Origin: Gulosibacter macacae | GTDB lineage: Bacteria; Actinomycetota; Actinomycetes; Actinomycetales; Microbacteriaceae | Direction of reading: 5' to 3' | DNA: 64,000 nucleotides | Assembly (NCBI RefSeq): GCF_003865375.1 | Contig: NZ_RQVS01000001.1 | Location: forward strand, 186,001 to 250,000 | Shown here: piece by piece, positions 46,274 through 55,509 of the stretch | Layout: every line of letters begins with the position of its first letter | How positions within the stretch are numbered: position 1 is the first letter of the stretch | Position numbers and translations under genes: made by a program | The notes under the pieces: model-generated | Told to the model about the DNA's origin: nothing | The model's input: only the letters and a program-made list of their open reading frames with translations | Database searches by the model: none

Positions 46274-48795
46274 CCAACGAACTCGCGCGCATCCGCCGTT
46301 GGCTCGTAGCCCGGCCGGTCACGATCGCGATTGCCGCGCTCATCACTGTGCTCTTTATCGTGACCCTCATCGTCGAGCGCACCACGCACGCGCATCCGGC
46401 ACCGACGCTGACGTGGCTTGCCACCGGACACGACGCAGTCATCACTAACGGCCGCTGGTGGACAGTATTCAGCTACGTGTTCATGAGCTGGGGCTGGCTG
46501 CAATTTCTCGCCTCGCTCGCGCTCATTTTCGGCGCCATCGGCTTCTTTGAGGGGCGAATGCCGCGGCGGATGCTTTTGGCTGCGATTCCGCTGTCGGCGC
46601 TCGCAGGAGCGGCAATCGGCATCGGCTTCCAAATGATCGGAGTTGCCACTGGACTCCCGCTTCTTGGCGGCACCTCCAAGGGATTCGTGGCTGATCCGAT
46701 CACGCTTGTCATCGGCATCTGCGCGATCGGGAGCGCCTGGCTCGGCCCCATCGGCCGGCGTCGCACCCGCGTGTTGCTGTTTGTGGGCGTACTGGTACTC
46801 CTCGTTTACGTCGGCAATGTCTCGGTGCTCTACAAGGTGGGTGCCGCGATCGTGGGCCTCATTGTTGGCGAGCTTGCGCATCCCACCGAGCGCCGTCGCG
46901 GCTGGCGACCGAGCACCGTCGTCGAAACTCGGGCGTTGTTGGCGTGGTCAATCGCCGCGCTCGGCATCGGGCCAATGCTGGCTCTGCTCGTGCCACACTC
47001 GCACTCACTCGCCGCGCCACTCACGTCGATCCTCCCCATCAGCCAATTCGAGGGCACCGATTGCGATATCTGGCGAGTGACCGCTGAATGTGTGAGCCAA
47101 CGTGCTTCGCTCATCCACCTCAATCCATTTGAACTCGTGATCTCCTCGCTGCCCTGGGTCGCGTTAATTGTGATTGCTTGGGGGCTCGCGCGCGGTCAGC
47201 GATTCGCGGCCGAAATTGGCGTGCTGCTCAATCTGCTCGTCGTGGCCCTCCTCATCTGGTTCTGGGGCATCGCACCGCTGCAATTCCGGGGCATGTTCGG
47301 TGCGAACCCGATTGCGGCCCGCGCGGATGCGGTCGAGACGGTGCTGCAATTGGTGGTCATTGTGCTCATCCACCTGGCGGCGGCGATTGCGCTGTTCACC
47401 GCTCGACACTCTTTCCCCGTGCGGCCAACGCCGCGAGCGGTCAAACGCTTCAGCAGCGTTGTTATTGGCGCGGCGATTGCGCTGGTGATCGCGTTTGCAA
47501 TCTTCGCGAGCTCCGATATGGAGCCATTCGAACCGCACCCGACCTTCTGGGAAGCGCTCCTCGCCGGCCCTGAACGATTGCTGCCTCCGCTCGCACTCGC
47601 CGTGAATCCAAGTGCGATGTGGCCGACGTCAGCGACGGCCGAGGTAGTTGCGACGCTCTTCTCGCCGGTGTTCAACGTGATCTGCATCGTGGCCATGTGG
47701 CGAACGCTGCAAAGCGGCAACCCGCAATTGGCGAGTAAGCCGCAGCCCGAGGTGCTCGCTGCCCTGAAACGCGGTGGCACTTCAATGTCGTATCTCGGCA
47801 TCTGGGACGGCAATGAGTATTGGGTCGACGAAAGCGGAGTTTGTGTCGCCTTCCGCAATGTGCAGGGGGTGGCGATTACCGTCGGCGGGCCGTTTGGCGG
47901 CGCTGCCGACCCGGTCGACGTCTTACAACGGTTCGCCAGAGCCGCCGAACGTGCCGGCCTTGAGCCCTGCGCCTATAGCGTGCCGGGTGAGTGGCGCGAA
48001 CGGCTCGAATCGATTGGCTGGAGCACCCTCGAAGTTGCCGAAGAATCGGTCGTTGATCTCGCGAGTTGGTCAACGACCGGCAAGAAGTGGCAAGACATCC
48101 GCACCGCGATCAACCGCTCCGACCGCGCGGGCATCGAAGTCGAGTGGTCAAGCTGGGACGACCTCACCGTGCGCCGCGCACGCGAGATCCGGGAACTCAA
48201 TGACCGTTGGGTGGGAGACAAGCCGTTGCCCGAAATGGGCTTCACCCTCGGCGGAGTTGCCGAGTTGGCGCAACCAGAAACACTCCTCGGCATCGCCACC
48301 TCACCCGATGGCACCATCGAGGGCGTCACAAGTTGGTTGCCGACCTGGCGCGATGGTCAGCTCGTGGGCCGCACGCTCGACTTCATGCGCCGCAATCCCG
48401 ATGGCGGCAACGGTGTGATGGAGATGCTCATCGCCCGTGCTGCCGAACGATTCCGCGATGAGGGGCTCGAGTGGCTTTCCCTTTCGGGCGCGCCACTTGC
48501 CTCAACGACGAAGGCTGAAGATGCGGCAAATGTCGCCACCATCGACCGCCTGCTGGACCAGGTGGGTCGTTTGCTCGAGCCGGTATACGGATTCCGCTCG
48601 CTCCTCGGCTTCAAACGCAAGTTCCAGCCGCAGATGCGGCCGCTCATCATGGCCTACCCGGATGCGGCGCAACTGCCGAACATTGGACTCGCCATCTCGG
48701 CCGCCTATCTGCCGGGCATCGGTGTGGGCGAAGCGGTGCAGGCGTTGCGCTCACAGCGTGTGGGCGCGGGAGGTGACTCCAGCGCGCGAAGCTGA
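46270..48795 (+). CDS. Aminoacyl-phosphatidylglycerol/diacylglycerol synthase (MprF C-domain) with rhomboid-like membrane domain
   Basis: This encodes 841 residues. The N-terminal half has about 12 membrane segments; residues ~40-215 resemble a rhomboid fold, but the Ser motif reads GGTSKG and the catalytic His position is not conserved (YKVGAAIVG), so protease activity is unlikely. Residues ~500-830 form the DUF2156/LPG-synthase domain: YWVDESGVCVAFRNVQGVAITVGGPFG, KWQDIRTAINR and a final YGFRSLLGFKRKF. That domain transfers an amino acid from aminoacyl-tRNA to a membrane lipid. It is the second gene of a pair with the overlapping esterase. Lysine or alanine specificity cannot be told. Confidence 0.85.
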   Translation: MTNELARIRRWLVARPVTIAIAALITVLFIVTLIVERTTHAHPAPTLTWLATGHDAVITNGRWWTVFSYVFMSWGWLQFLASLALIFGAIGFFEGRMPRRMLLAAIPLSALAGAAIGIGFQMIGVATGLPLLGGTSKGFVADPITLVIGICAIGSAWLGPIGRRRTRVLLFVGVLVLLVYVGNVSVLYKVGAAIVGLIVGELAHPTERRRGWRPSTVVETRALLAWSIAALGIGPMLALLVPHSHSLAAPLTSILPISQFEGTDCDIWRVTAECVSQRASLIHLNPFELVISSLPWVALIVIAWGLARGQRFAAEIGVLLNLLVVALLIWFWGIAPLQFRGMFGANPIAARADAVETVLQLVVIVLIHLAAAIALFTARHSFPVRPTPRAVKRFSSVVIGAAIALVIAFAIFASSDMEPFEPHPTFWEALLAGPERLLPPLALAVNPSAMWPTSATAEVVATLFSPVFNVICIVAMWRTLQSGNPQLASKPQPEVLAALKRGGTSMSYLGIWDGNEYWVDESGVCVAFRNVQGVAITVGGPFGGAADPVDVLQRFARAAERAGLEPCAYSVPGEWRERLESIGWSTLEVAEESVVDLASWSTTGKKWQDIRTAINRSDRAGIEVEWSSWDDLTVRRAREIRELNDRWVGDKPLPEMGFTLGGVAELAQPETLLGIATSPDGTIEGVTSWLPTWRDGQLVGRTLDFMRRNPDGGNGVMEMLIARAAERFRDEGLEWLSLSGAPLASTTKAEDAANVATIDRLLDQVGRLLEPVYGFRSLLGFKRKFQPQMRPLIMAYPDAAQLPNIGLAISAAYLPGIGVGEAVQALRSQRVGAGGDSSARS

Positions 48796-48810
48796 GAGAA
48801 TAGGCCGGTT

Positions 48811-49995
48811 ATGACTACTGCCGTCTCTGTGCCGACCCACGCAACCGACGAGTCCACCGCGCCCGCACCCGCGCTGCGCATTGGTCCGATCGAGCTTGCG
48901 TCGCCCGTCGTGCTCGCACCGATGGCCGGGGTCACGAACGAGGCATTCCGACGGCTCTGTCGCGAATACGGGGCTGGGCTCTACGTCACCGAGATGGTGA
49001 CGACGCGGGCTCTGGTCGAACGCCACGAGGCGACGATGCGTCTCATCCGCCACCACCCGAGCGAAGATATTCGCTCCATTCAGCTCTACGGCGTCGATCC
49101 CGAGACGGTCGGCGACGCGGTGGCGATGCTCGTTGACGAGGATCGTGCTGACCACATCGATCTCAATTTCGGTTGCCCGGTGCCGAAGGTCACGCGTCGT
49201 GGCGGGGGATCGGCGCTGCCGTGGAAGACCGATCTGCTTGAGGCGATCTGCCGCGAAGCTGTGCGCCGTGCTGGCGATGTGCCGGTGACGATGAAGATGC
49301 GCAAGGGTATCAACGAAGACCACCTCACCTACCTCAATGCCGCGCGCATTGCCGAGGATGCGGGGCTCGCCGCGATCACGCTGCACGGCCGCACGCTTGA
49401 ACAGCAGTATTCGGGCACGGCCGATTGGGAGTCGATCGCAAAGCTCAAAGAGACGATCACCTCGATTCCGGTGCTCGGCAACGGCGACGTCTTTGAAGGT
49501 GAAGATGGCGTGCGCATGATGGCCGAAACCGGATGCGATGGCATTGTCGTCGGCCGCGGAGTCCTTGGGCGCCCGTGGCTCTTCGGCGATCTCGAAGCGG
49601 CGTTTGCGGGGCGTGCCGACCGCATCCAGCCCGGCCTTCGTGAGGTGGGTGCGGCCATGATTCGCCACGCCGAGTTGCTCGTCGAGTTCTTCGGCGATGA
49701 AGGCCACGGTTGCCGCGATTTCCGCAAGCACGTCGCCTGGTATTTCAAGGGGTACCCGGTGGGTGGCGAGGTGCGCCGCCGCTTTGCCCTCATCGACTCG
49801 CTCGATGAATTGCGCGAGCTCGTTGGCGAACTCGCCGATGCGCCCTGGCCGGGCATTGGCGCTGAGGGTCCGCGCGGTCGCGCTGGTACACCGCGCCGCG
49901 CAGCACTTCCCGACGGCTGGCTCAACTCGCCATTCCTGAATGAGGCCGAGCGCGGCGGTATCGCCGCCGCTGAACTCGACGTCTCGGGAGGCTAA
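48811..49995 (+). CDS. dusB: tRNA-dihydrouridine synthase (DusB-type)
   Basis: This encodes 394 residues. Dus enzymes reduce specific uridines in tRNA D-loops using FMN and NADPH. VVLAPMAGVTNEAFRRLC is the N-terminal signature, NFGCPVPKVTRRGGGSAL carries the catalytic Cys, and LHGRTLEQQYSGTADW and GCDGIVVGRGVLGRPWL bind FMN. The C-terminal helical domain has KHVAWYFKGYPVGGEVRR. It is followed after 3 nt by dgt and then dnaG, the usual actinobacterial order. Assignment to the B type is by overall resemblance. Confidence 0.93.
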   Translation: MTTAVSVPTHATDESTAPAPALRIGPIELASPVVLAPMAGVTNEAFRRLCREYGAGLYVTEMVTTRALVERHEATMRLIRHHPSEDIRSIQLYGVDPETVGDAVAMLVDEDRADHIDLNFGCPVPKVTRRGGGSALPWKTDLLEAICREAVRRAGDVPVTMKMRKGINEDHLTYLNAARIAEDAGLAAITLHGRTLEQQYSGTADWESIAKLKETITSIPVLGNGDVFEGEDGVRMMAETGCDGIVVGRGVLGRPWLFGDLEAAFAGRADRIQPGLREVGAAMIRHAELLVEFFGDEGHGCRDFRKHVAWYFKGYPVGGEVRRRFALIDSLDELRELVGELADAPWPGIGAEGPRGRAGTPRRAALPDGWLNSPFLNEAERGGIAAAELDVSGG

Positions 49996-49998
49996 GGC

Positions 49999-51282
49999 GT
50001 GCAGAGCATCCCGCTCGAGGGCCCACCCTCGACCTACTCCGTGGCCGATGCCGCCCGCTTTCTGCCTGAGCATCACGAAAACCGGCGGCGCAGCGAGTTC
50101 GCGCGTGACCGCGCGCGCCTGCTCCACTCATCGGGTCTGCGCCGACTCGCGCAGAAGACGCAGGTGCTCTCACCGACCGCGGGCGTCAACTTCGCTCGCA
50201 ACCGGCTCACCCACTCGCTCGAAGTCGCCCAGGTCGGTCGCGAAATCGCCGAGTCGCTTGCCCTCGACCCTGACATTGTCGACACCGCCTGCCTCGCCCA
50301 CGACATCGGGCATCCTGCCTTTGGCCACAATGGCGAGCGCGCAATCAACGAGTGGGCCGCTGATATCGGTGGCTTCGAGGGTAATGCGCAATCGCTACGC
50401 CTGATCGCCCGGCTTGAACCGAAGGTCTTTGGTCCGAGCGGTGCTTCGTATGGCCTCAACCTCACCCGCGCGGCGCTTGACGCGACCTGCAAGTACCCGT
50501 GGGACTACTCAGTCGCCCAGCAAAAGGGCACCGTGAAGTTTGGTGTCTATGACGACGACCGACCGGTTTTTGACTGGATGCGCGAGGGCGCCCCAGCGCA
50601 GCGCCAGTGCATCGAAGCGCAGGTGATGGATCTGTCTGATGACATCGCCTACTCCGTGCACGATCTCGAAGACGCGGTGGTGGAAGGCTTCATCCCGCTC
50701 GCCGAGTTTGAAGACCCGCTGAACCGCGAAGCCATCTGCTTCGCCGCGGCGGATTGGTCTGGCGGCCGCTACGACCAGGATGAACTCGCCGAGGCGCTCG
50801 ATCGCCTCACCTCGGCACCGTTCTGGGTGCATGACTACGACGGTTCTGCACGGCACCGGGCGGCGCTCAAGAACCTCACCTCACAGCTCATCGGCCGCTT
50901 TGCGCAGGCTGCCACGGCCGCGACGCTGGCGGCCTACGAAGCCGAGCAGCTCCTCATCCGCTATCGCGCGAATGTTGAGGTGCCGCGGCCGATTGCCGCC
51001 GAAATTGCGCTCCTCAAGGGCGCAGTCGCGGGCTTTGTGATGTCGTTGCCAGTGCGTCAGCCGGTGTACGCGCGCCAGCGCGAACTTCTGCTCGAACTGC
51101 TCGAGGGGCTTTGGTCGAGCGGCGAGCAATTTCTCGAAGCCCCTCTCGCCGCTGATTTCGTCGCCGCTGGCTCTGATGCCGCCCGCAAGCGCGTCATCGT
51201 TGACCAGGTGGCGCAACTCACCGATCAATCGGCAATTGCGCTCCACGCGATCGTCACGGGCTCCCGAGTCACCACGATCTAG
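49999..51282 (+). CDS. dgt: Deoxyguanosinetriphosphate triphosphohydrolase-like HD protein
   Basis: This encodes 427 residues from a GTG start 3 nt after dusB. The HD-domain metal ligands are visible: RNRLTHSLEVAQ, LAHDIGHPAFGHNGE and a later DLSDDIAYSVHDLED. Dgt hydrolyses dNTPs to the nucleoside and triphosphate, controlling dNTP pools. Residues 1-40 are an N-terminal extension with HENRRRSEFARDRARLLHS. It is followed by dnaG after 9 nt, though dnaG appears to have its own promoter in the dgt 3' end. Confidence 0.93.
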   Translation: MQSIPLEGPPSTYSVADAARFLPEHHENRRRSEFARDRARLLHSSGLRRLAQKTQVLSPTAGVNFARNRLTHSLEVAQVGREIAESLALDPDIVDTACLAHDIGHPAFGHNGERAINEWAADIGGFEGNAQSLRLIARLEPKVFGPSGASYGLNLTRAALDATCKYPWDYSVAQQKGTVKFGVYDDDRPVFDWMREGAPAQRQCIEAQVMDLSDDIAYSVHDLEDAVVEGFIPLAEFEDPLNREAICFAAADWSGGRYDQDELAEALDRLTSAPFWVHDYDGSARHRAALKNLTSQLIGRFAQAATAATLAAYEAEQLLIRYRANVEVPRPIAAEIALLKGAVAGFVMSLPVRQPVYARQRELLLELLEGLWSSGEQFLEAPLAADFVAAGSDAARKRVIVDQVAQLTDQSAIALHAIVTGSRVTTI

Positions 51283-51285
51283 ACT
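51280..51285 (+). promoter_or_regulatory. Probable dnaG -10 hexamer (TAGACT)
   Basis: TAGACT straddles the dgt stop codon and ends 6 nt before the dnaG ATG, fitting leaderless transcription. No ribosome-binding site is present. Confidence 0.45.
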
Positions 51286-51291
51286 TCGGGC

Positions 51292-53172
51292 ATGGCGCGC
51301 ATTCGAAAGTCCGATATTGATGAGGTGCGGGCTCGCACCAATATCGAGGACATCATCGGTGAGCACGTCACGCTGAAATCAGCAGGGGTCGGCTCAAAGA
51401 AGGGTCTGTGCCCCTTCCACGACGAGCGCACGCCCTCGTTCCACGTACGGCCGCAACTCGGGTACTACCACTGCTTTGGCTGCGGTGAATCGGGAGACGC
51501 CTACACCTTTCTCCAGAAGATTGAGCACGTCACCTTCGTTGAGGCGGTCGAGCGGCTTGCCGCGCGTGTGGGTTTCCAGCTCAGCTATGAAGATGGCGGT
51601 GAAGCGCCCGACCACTCGAAGCGCGTGCGTCTATTGCAGGCGAACGAGGCCGCCGAAGCGTTCTTCCAATCGCAGCTCGCCGCCCCCGAGTCCCAGCCCG
51701 GGCGCGACTTTCTCGGCCAGCGTGGTTTCGATCCTGCCGCAGCCGCCCACTTTGGTGTCGGCTATGCGCCGCAATCGTGGGATGCACTGACGAAGCACCT
51801 GCGCGGCCGAGGGTTCACCCTCGAAGAAATGCAGGCCGCCGGGCTCGTGTCGACGAATGATCGCGGCTCGAGCTACGACCGTTTCCGTGGTCGGCTCATG
51901 TGGCCAATCCGCGATACCACGGGGAAGACCGTCGGGTTCGGCGCGCGGCGCCTCCTCGATGACGACAAGGGCCCGAAGTACCTCAACACCCCCGAGACTG
52001 AGGTGTACCGCAAGTCGCAGGTGCTCTACGGCCTCGATCTTGCGAAGCGGGATATTGCTCGCGGGCACGAGGTGGTTGTGGTGGAGGGCTACACCGATGT
52101 CATGGCGGCGCATCTCGCTGGCGTCACCACGGCGGTGGCTACCTGTGGCACGGCGTTCGGCGTCGACCACATCAAGATCATTCGGCGCATCATGGACGAT
52201 GAATCGCACCGCGGTCGGGTGATCTTCAACTTCGACCCCGATGAGGCTGGTCGCAAGGCCGCGATGCGCGCCTTCGCCGAAGAGAACCGCTTCGTCGCAC
52301 AGACGTTCGTTGCCGTCGCGCCCGACGGCCTCGACCCCTGCGACCTGAGACTCCACAAGGGTGACCAGGCCGTGCGGGCGCTTGTTGAGCATCCGGTGCC
52401 GATGTACGAGTTCGTCATTCGCGAGCAGCTCAAACGGCACGTGCTGCGCACCGCGGAGGGGCGCGTGGCGGCACTGCGCGAAGCGGCACCAATCGTTGCC
52501 GGGATCCGTGACCGCGCGCTTCAGCCGGAGTATTCGCGCCAGCTCGCCGGTTGGCTCGGTATGGAACTCGGTGTCGTGCGTCAGGCCGTCGAAGGGGCGG
52601 CTCGCCGCGCAGCCGCGCCGCCGCCCGACCCGTATGAGGGTGGCGAGCCGGGCGTGGGGCCGTCGGGGGAGTACAGCATCCCCTCAGTGCGCCTGCGAGA
52701 TCTCCCGAACGACCCGGTCACCAGGCTCGAACGCGACACGCTCGCGGCCCTCCTGCAATACCCGCGCATGCTGCCCGAGGCGCAATTGGATGCGGTGCTC
52801 ACCGCGAACTTCTCCGACGCCTCACTCATGACTGTGCGCGACGCAATCATCGCGACCCGACCCCAACTCGGTACGAAGAATTGGCTCCCAGCCGTACAGG
52901 ATGAGGCTCCCGCATCCTTCTTGCCACTTGTCACCGAACTTTCGATGGCACCGATTCCCGCGGGGCCAAGCGATGAACAAATCGCGAGCTATGTGCGCTC
53001 AGTGGCCGCTGCGCTGATTGAACGAGACCTCCTCCGTCGCAAGGCGGAACTTCTCGGCGAGCTACAGCGCACCGATATCGAGACCGATCCGCTCCGGCAT
53101 CGCGAACTCAGCGAGTTGCTCGTGACCACCGAGCGGCGAAAGCGCGAACTGCGCGAAGTCGCAGAGCAGTAG
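51292..53172 (+). CDS. dnaG: DNA primase DnaG
   Basis: This encodes 626 residues. The N-terminal CHC2 zinc finger (CPFHDERTPSF with YYHCFGCGESGD) binds template. The Toprim core includes VVVEGYTDVMAAHLAG and FNFDPDEAGRKA, with the metal-binding Glu and Asp residues. The C-terminal DnaB-interaction region (from about 470) is present but divergent, as is common. DnaG makes RNA primers at the fork. It follows dusB-dgt on the same strand. RIRKSDIDEVRARTNIED is the typical start. Confidence 0.97.
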   Translation: MARIRKSDIDEVRARTNIEDIIGEHVTLKSAGVGSKKGLCPFHDERTPSFHVRPQLGYYHCFGCGESGDAYTFLQKIEHVTFVEAVERLAARVGFQLSYEDGGEAPDHSKRVRLLQANEAAEAFFQSQLAAPESQPGRDFLGQRGFDPAAAAHFGVGYAPQSWDALTKHLRGRGFTLEEMQAAGLVSTNDRGSSYDRFRGRLMWPIRDTTGKTVGFGARRLLDDDKGPKYLNTPETEVYRKSQVLYGLDLAKRDIARGHEVVVVEGYTDVMAAHLAGVTTAVATCGTAFGVDHIKIIRRIMDDESHRGRVIFNFDPDEAGRKAAMRAFAEENRFVAQTFVAVAPDGLDPCDLRLHKGDQAVRALVEHPVPMYEFVIREQLKRHVLRTAEGRVAALREAAPIVAGIRDRALQPEYSRQLAGWLGMELGVVRQAVEGAARRAAAPPPDPYEGGEPGVGPSGEYSIPSVRLRDLPNDPVTRLERDTLAALLQYPRMLPEAQLDAVLTANFSDASLMTVRDAIIATRPQLGTKNWLPAVQDEAPASFLPLVTELSMAPIPAGPSDEQIASYVRSVAAALIERDLLRRKAELLGELQRTDIETDPLRHRELSELLVTTERRKRELREVAEQ

Positions 53173-53175
53173 GCT
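53170..53175 (+). promoter_or_regulatory. Probable -10 of the orphan ABC ATPase gene (TAGGCT)
   Basis: TAGGCT begins at the dnaG stop codon and ends 6 nt before the next ATG. Confidence 0.4.
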
Positions 53176-53181
53176 CGACGC

Positions 53182-54216
53182 ATGGTTACCGGTACTGCAC
53201 TGTCAACGGCGATTCGGGTCGAAAATCTCTCGGTCTCGTACGGGCCCCAGCGTGGCGATGCCGGTCAGCGGGTGCTCTCGGGCGCCTCGTTCTCGGTGCC
53301 GAAGGGCCGCATCCTCGGCATTGTCGGTACGGCCGGGAGTGGCAAGACGGCGCTCGGCCGGGTGCTTTCGGGGCGCGGACTCGTCAGCCACGAGGGCGAG
53401 ACCCCGTGGATCTCGGGTGGTCAGGCCGAGGTGGCTGGCATCGACTTGCGTCGCCCGAGCCGCGATGATCTGCGGCGGCTCACGCTCGACATTGGCTACC
53501 TCTCGCAGACCTCGGGCGATGAGTTGCGCAACGACCTCACCATCGCCGAAAACATTGCCGACCCGATTCTGAGCCGCGATCGCGACTTCGACCAGCGGGC
53601 GCTCGGCCGCGCTGCGGCAATGCTCATTGACGCGGTTGACCTCGAACTGGGCATGCTCAACCGCTTCCCATTTGAGCTCTCGCGCGGTCAGCGGCAGCGT
53701 GTTGCCTTCGCGAAGGCGCTCATCGTGGAGCCCGCCGTGTTTATTGTCGATGAGCCCGCGCAGGGCGTTGACATCATTGCTCGCCCGGCGCTGTTCTCGT
53801 TGCTTGAGCGCCTCAACCGCGCGCGTGATCTCACCATGATTGTGATCAGCCACGACCTTGCGACGATCGAGCGGCTGACGAGCGAAGTGCTCGTGGTTGA
53901 TCGCGGCGTCGTGCTTGCCCAGGGCGATATTGACGAGGTGCTGCGCGACCCCGACGACGAGTACCTGCGTCGACTTCGGGATGCACGCGAGTTTGCGCGA
54001 GCGCCGCTGCCGGGGCTCGTCGACCGCGAGACGATTGCGGCTGCGGAGCGTGTGGTTGGTGGCCTGTTTGCCGATGAAGACCTTGAGGCGGAAGCGGTGG
54101 ACGCGGCCGAGCAGGACCGCCAGCGTTTGATTGAAGACCGACCAGAGTTCGCGCGGTTTCATCACGAAGTGACCGAGGCGTCGACCGATGCGACGACGAA
54201 GGATGCGAAGGAGTAG
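53182..54216 (+). CDS. ABC transporter ATP-binding protein (oligopeptide-type), orphan
   Basis: This encodes 344 residues. The ABC ATPase core (about 12-255) is intact: GTAGSGKTALG (Walker A), YLSQTSG (Q loop), FELSRGQRQRVAFAKAL (signature), VFIVDEPAQGVD (Walker B, Glu) and VISHDLATIERL (H loop). The order matches DppD/F-type subunits. A charged, acidic C-terminal tail of about 85 residues (DEDLEAEAVDAAEQ) replaces the usual short oligopeptide-binding extension. No permease or binding protein gene is adjacent. The ATPase sits 2 nt before a hydroxyacid dehydrogenase gene, so they are probably co-transcribed. Confidence 0.88.
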   Translation: MVTGTALSTAIRVENLSVSYGPQRGDAGQRVLSGASFSVPKGRILGIVGTAGSGKTALGRVLSGRGLVSHEGETPWISGGQAEVAGIDLRRPSRDDLRRLTLDIGYLSQTSGDELRNDLTIAENIADPILSRDRDFDQRALGRAAAMLIDAVDLELGMLNRFPFELSRGQRQRVAFAKALIVEPAVFIVDEPAQGVDIIARPALFSLLERLNRARDLTMIVISHDLATIERLTSEVLVVDRGVVLAQGDIDEVLRDPDDEYLRRLRDAREFARAPLPGLVDRETIAAAERVVGGLFADEDLEAEAVDAAEQDRQRLIEDRPEFARFHHEVTEASTDATTKDAKE

Positions 54217-54218
54217 AG

Positions 54219-55217
54219 ATGTCGGGGTTTACGCACCAGGCGGTGCTTGCAGACGGTCCGCGCCGGTTTGAGGGGGAGTCGCGACCAACGCCCGGCCCAA
54301 TCGCCGTGCTGCCAGTGACTGAGAAGCCGCAGCCCGAACGTGAAGTTGTGGAGTCAGCAGGGGGCACGCTTGCCCCGCTCGGCCCCGAAACCCGTGGCAT
54401 CGTCTACACCTCGTACCGCGACGTCGACTCCCTCATCGAAGCGCTCGAGCAGTACCCCGAGATTCGCTGGGTGCAGCTGCCATTTGCGGGCATTGATGTG
54501 TATGCGAAGCGCCTGGCGCCGCACGCTGAGCGCGGTGTGGTGTTTACCTCAGGGAAGGGTGCGTTCGCGCAACCCGTGGCCGAACACGCGTTGATGCTCA
54601 CACTCGCGGCGCAGCGGCAATTGCCGGTGCGCTTGCGTGCGACCGGCTGGCATCGCGGCGGCGGCCGTTCGCTCTTCGGCGCGAATGTGGTGATCGTCGG
54701 GGCGGGCGGTATTGCCCTGGCACTGCTCAACCTCTTGCAGCCCTTTGGGGTGACCACAACGGTGGTGCGTCGCCGCGAGGGCGCCGTTGCTGGTGCTGAT
54801 CGCACGGTCACCACCGACAAGTTCGCTGAGGTGCTCGCCGACGCCGATGTGGTGGTGCTCGCAGCTGCCGCGACCGACGACACCCGCCACCTCATTGATG
54901 CCGACCGGCTCGCCGCGATGAAATCGACGGCCGTGCTCGTGAACATTGCTCGTGGCCCGCTCGTCGACACGGATGCGCTCGTCGCGGCCCTTGACGCTGG
55001 TGAGATCTACGGCGCGGGACTTGATGTCACCGACCCGGAGCCCTTGCCCGACGGGCATCCACTGTGGACGAATGATCGTTGCATCATTACGCCGCACACC
55101 GCCGACACTCCCGAGATGACGCGCCCGCTCATGGCGGTGCGTGTCGCCTCAAATGTGCGCGGGTTCCTCGACACTGGGGAGTTCGTCGGGGTCGCCGATC
55201 CCCGCGTCGGTTACTGA
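54219..55217 (+). CDS. D-isomer-specific 2-hydroxyacid dehydrogenase
   Basis: This encodes 332 residues with AAGGAG 6 nt before the ATG. NAD binding is by VVIVGAGGIALALL, with the usual final Gly replaced by Ala. The catalytic Arg is in VNIARGPLVDTDALV, Glu in TDPEPLPDGHPLW and His in CIITPHTADTP. The N-terminal substrate domain has VQLPFAGID. The family reduces or oxidises 2-hydroxy/keto acids such as phosphoglycerate, glyoxylate or lactate; the substrate here is not evident. It may be co-expressed with the upstream ABC ATPase. Confidence 0.9.
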   Translation: MSGFTHQAVLADGPRRFEGESRPTPGPIAVLPVTEKPQPEREVVESAGGTLAPLGPETRGIVYTSYRDVDSLIEALEQYPEIRWVQLPFAGIDVYAKRLAPHAERGVVFTSGKGAFAQPVAEHALMLTLAAQRQLPVRLRATGWHRGGGRSLFGANVVIVGAGGIALALLNLLQPFGVTTTVVRRREGAVAGADRTVTTDKFAEVLADADVVVLAAAATDDTRHLIDADRLAAMKSTAVLVNIARGPLVDTDALVAALDAGEIYGAGLDVTDPEPLPDGHPLWTNDRCIITPHTADTPEMTRPLMAVRVASNVRGFLDTGEFVGVADPRVGY

Positions 55218-55285
55218 GCTGTGTTTGCCGTGACTGGCCGATTTCGCGTTGCGGCTCGAGTGGTGGTAGTCTCTTCGAGTTGTCA

Positions 55286-55358
55286 TCCCCGATAGCTCAA
55301 TTGGCAGAGCAGCCGGCTGTTAACCGGCAGGTTGTTGGTTCGAGTCCAACTCGGGGAG
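55286..55358 (+). tRNA. tRNA-Asn (anticodon GTT)
   Basis: A 73-nt cloverleaf with acceptor arm TCCCCGA/TCGGGGA, D arm GCTCAATTGGCAGAGC, anticodon stem CCGGCTGTTAACCGG with GTT at 55319-55321, and T arm GTTGGTTCGAGTCCAAC. Discriminator G. CCA is not encoded. The terminator follows directly. Confidence 0.95.
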
Positions 55359-55365
55359 CGAAACC

Positions 55366-55399
55366 CGAAAACCCCCGCACCGAGGTGCGGGGGTTTTCG
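55366..55399. terminator. Hairpin terminator after tRNA-Asn
   Basis: CGAAAACCCCCGCACC pairs with GGTGCGGGGGTTTTCG with a 2-base centre, 16 bp, ending in a T-rich stretch. It can also serve the convergent def gene. Confidence 0.8.
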
Positions 55400-55509
55400 T
55401 TTGTGGCTGGCAGGTTGGGGGGCCTATAACCCTAAAACCCCCTATGACCGTTGATCAACGACGAGCGGCCCTCCAGCGCAGGGGGCCACTCGTCTTCGCG
55501 CCAGGCTCG

